Origin: an uncultured Clostridia bacterium
Lineage (GTDB): Bacteria > Bacillota > Clostridia > TANB77 > CAG-508
DNA: 8,385 bases
Direction: 5' to 3'
Assembly (NCBI GenBank): GCA_934132805.1
Contig: CAKPAB010000047.1
Coordinates: 1 to 8,385, forward strand
The translations under genes were made by a program, and so were the position numbers. The notes beneath the pieces are model-generated. The model saw nothing but the letters and a program-made list of their open reading frames with translations, was not told where the DNA came from and ran no database searches. Within the stretch, counting starts at the first letter, position 1. Each line of letters opens with the position of its first letter. Shown here in pieces: positions 7,193-8,385 of this stretch.

Positions 7193-7429
7193 CTACGCAT
7201 CATTTAAATTCTCAAGTTGTGGCAACTGTTCTAACAAATAATTTATATACTTATAAATATTTAAATTATTAACTTTGGCTGACTCAATCAATGAATACAA
7301 TATTGCATTAGACTCCGCACCATCTACACTATCAGCAAATAGCCAATTTTTTCTATGCACAGCAAATTGTCTAATTGCACGTTCAGCAAGTGAATTTGTT
7401 AATGGTATTTTTCCATCATTTAAAAAGAG
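7193..7429 (-). pseudogene. IS66 transposase (tnpC) C-terminal fragment
   Basis: Seventy-eight codons read to a TAG at 7193-7195. They carry the IS66 C-terminal hallmarks: ERAIRQFAVHRKNWLF (containing the third catalytic acidic residue), then an ADSVDGAESNAILYSLIE stretch and a helix NIYKYINYLLEQLP. The frame is closed upstream by a stop at 7430-7432 and has no start or ribosome binding site. The usual longer tail after the last helix is cut short. Confidence 0.85.
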
Positions 7430-7445
7430 CTATTTTCTTTTCTGT

Positions 7446-7727
7446 TTATCCTGAACGTAATACCCACATGTATGAATTGCTTGTCGCTTTTCTTCCGGCT
7501 TTTTTATTACATTGCATTGTTGTTTCATCACAATGTAATAATTCACTTTCGGCTTTCATTCTACTATGCATCAATTTATATAATGGCTCTAAATAATAGA
7601 AACTTATTTTTATGTTCCAATTTGCCATCATACTTCTTGACAATACTAAGCCTTTGTCTTCCCACATTTTTTCTTGCCTATATAGTGGTACTATCTTTTT
7701 TCCTACTAATTTAAAATTGCTTTGGCG
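7446..7727 (-). pseudogene. IS66 transposase (tnpC) middle fragment
   Basis: About 93 codons are open between a stop at 7728-7730 and a TAA at 7446-7448. They include PLYRQEKMWEDKGLVLSRSM, MMANWNIKISFYY and the first catalytic aspartate in LLHCDETTMQ, ending at SNSYMWVLRSG. The second catalytic aspartate region is missing between this fragment and the C-terminal one, so the transposase is inactive. The frame overlaps the end of the truncated tnpA, which marks a deletion junction near 7711-7730. Confidence 0.85.
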
Positions 7728-7911
7728 TTACTTGCTCTTGTTGGTTTATTTCTAATGCCCCAAACATTCCGTATTGTTCTTCTTTTGCCCATGTTCTGAA
7801 TGTGGCTTCTGGTATTCCGTTTTCTCTTGCGTATGTTGTTTTGCTTTGACCACTTACTTTGTATCTGTCTAGATATTCTCTTTTTTCTTCTTCGCTATAA
7901 TTTCTTGCCAT
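7711..7911 (-). pseudogene. IS66 tnpA, 3'-truncated
   Basis: Sixty-six codons from the ATG at 7911 encode the helix-turn-helix accessory protein of IS66 elements (YSEEEKREYLDRYKVSGQSK, YARENGIPEATFRTWAKE). I preferred this start to the ATG at 7926 because GGAGG lies between the two, spaced for the later one. The protein stops at VTPKQF soon after FGALEI, where complete TnpA proteins continue with a basic C-terminal part. The stop is at the deletion junction with tnpC. Confidence 0.8.
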
Positions 7912-7953
7912 TTTTAAAACCTCCATTAAATTTATTGTGTATTCTTTTTACAT

Positions 7954-8064
7954 TCAATTTAATGGGGTTTCAATACGTGTTTTTATCGTGCGCTTACGTA
8001 ACTCGGTGTCTTGGGGCATGTTTTCTATAATTAATTTTGCAATGTCTATTTTATTTTCTTTCAT
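7954..8064 (-). pseudogene. Small gene interrupted by the IS66 element
   Basis: A strong GGAGGTGA site precedes an ATG at 8064. The first 22 codons (MKENKIDIAKLI, then IENMPQDTEL) are host sequence. The frame then crosses into the IS66 end at 7997 and stops at a TGA (7954-7956) within the element, giving 36 residues. The original protein cannot be identified from 22 residues. It starts about 70 bases after the upstream gene ending at 8133, on the same strand, so the two were probably one operon. Confidence 0.6.
7991..7997 (-). repeat. IS66 terminal inverted repeat (tnpA-side end)
   Basis: Read on the minus strand, the element begins GTAAGCGCACGATAAAAA, matching the GTAAGCG tip typical of IS66-family ends. 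It lies about 80 bases before the tnpA start, a normal distance. The adjacent reading frame changes character exactly here. The 8-base target duplication cannot be confirmed because the other end is lost. Confidence 0.7.
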
Positions 8065-8132
8065 AATTTTTCACCTCCAAAAAAATATTAAAAAATTTAC
8101 ACAGTTAACTTGACATTTCCAATTTTAATGTG

Positions 8133-8385
8133 CTACAAAGCAACCAACACTGAGCGGAAGCCATTACCGTGGTGCGGAGCCCCAGACGTATAGTGGAATG
8201 CGAACGTACCAGCATCAGAGCCATCGCCGTAATAGCCTCCACGTACGAAGAACGGATTGCCAGTGTAAGCGAAGTAAGAGCAGTCTTGATTCCATCCATT
8301 TCCACCTGTTCCACCTGCAACTCGTAGTGATGTTTCTAATATAGCATCTCCAAAACCATGAGTTGTACTTTTTACATTATTATAT
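8133..8385 (-). CDS. C-terminal end of a C-type-lectin/FGE-like fold protein, possible variable protein (N-terminus outside window)
   Basis: Eighty-three C-terminal residues are visible, ending at a TAG (8135-8133). They contain THGFGDAILETS, then FAYTGNPFFVRGGYYGDGSD, AGTFAFHYTSG and the terminal GFRSVLVAL. The RGG-Y-G(x)-AG-F-F...GFR pattern is like the end of formylglycine-generating-enzyme/C-type-lectin domains, which are used by phage and prophage surface proteins and by variable proteins of diversity-generating retroelements. The first 17 or so visible codons are AT-rich, but positions 8151-8300 are about 53% G+C by hand count, and the DNA after the stop is AT-rich again. A stretch of Tyr, Asp, Ser, Gly, Ala and His at surface-like positions fits a hypervariable site, though codon bias alone could also cause it. 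The role is not known. Confidence 0.65.
   Translation of the reverse strand, partial: YNNVKSTTHGFGDAILETSLRVAGGTGGNGWNQDCSYFAYTGNPFFVRGGYYGDGSDAGTFAFHYTSGAPHHGNGFRSVLVAL

Larger units (their letters stand above)
7193..7997 (-). mobile_element. Degraded IS66-family insertion sequence
   Basis: The remnant runs from the terminal sequence GTAAGCG (7997-7991, minus strand) through a shortened tnpA and two pieces of tnpC. Full IS66 elements are about 2.5 kb with tnpA, tnpB and tnpC. Here tnpB, the N-terminal half of tnpC and about 100 codons in the middle of tnpC are missing. No matching inverted repeat is seen at the 7193 edge, so the element has lost its other end and cannot move by itself. Confidence 0.85.

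Noticed and set aside
8131..8142. TGCT-ACAA-AGCA hairpin at the end of the lectin-like gene as a retroelement homing hairpin
   Set aside because: The arms are only 4 bases, much shorter than the stems known downstream of variable repeats, and could occur by chance.
8105..8320. A 71-codon minus-strand frame starting MQVEQVEMDG
   Set aside because: It is a different frame of the lectin-like coding end at 8133-8385, which has the recognisable protein pattern. This one has no start signal.

Overview
The window is AT-rich DNA from a low-G+C Gram-positive bacterium, most likely a member of the Clostridia. The signs are A/T-ending codons, strong GGAGG-type ribosome binding sites, TTGACA/TATAAT-type promoters, a LexA with the Gram-positive layout, a DacF-type penicillin-binding protein and Firmicute-like IS66 remnants. 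The exact genus cannot be fixed from the sequence alone.

Positions 1-5964 are a conserved chromosomal block read on the minus strand. In transcription order it holds a D-alanyl-D-alanine carboxypeptidase (4687-5964), lexA (3649-4299), and two overlapping ABC exporter half-transporter genes (1300-3519, and 1-1307, which runs off the window). The two ABC genes share 8 bases and should form one heterodimeric exporter. One subunit carries the degenerate ATPase residues expected of such pairs. A promoter and a near-perfect 26-bp palindrome precede the ABC pair, so it is probably controlled separately from lexA. Between lexA and the carboxypeptidase lies a 296-bp unit bounded by long imperfect inverted repeats, which looks like a miniature inverted-repeat element.

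Positions about 6050-8385 are an accessory region made of pieces. A plus-strand promoter overlapped by a MarR-like palindrome drives an unrecognised 121-residue gene whose base composition differs from its surroundings, and the gene ends in a strong terminator. Directly after the terminator is a short reading frame that appears to join a middle piece of an RloA/AbiLi-type AAA ATPase to a middle piece of its usual partner RloB/AbiLii. I read it as the scar of a lost two-gene phage-defence system. It stops where a heavily deleted IS66 element begins (7193-7997). In that element tnpA is cut short, tnpB is gone, and tnpC survives as two pieces. The intact IS66 end at 7997 interrupts a small gene of which only 22 codons remain. 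Upstream of that gene on the minus strand is the C-terminal end (8133-8385) of a protein with a C-type-lectin/formylglycine-generating-enzyme-like ending. Its abrupt rise in G+C resembles variable proteins of diversity-generating retroelements, but no reverse transcriptase or template repeat is visible here.

I see no complete undescribed system. The observations most worth following are the possible variable-protein tail at the right edge, the ATPase/RloB scar, the operator-controlled unknown gene and the inverted-repeat unit beside lexA. I recognise no tRNA, rRNA, CRISPR array or riboswitch.
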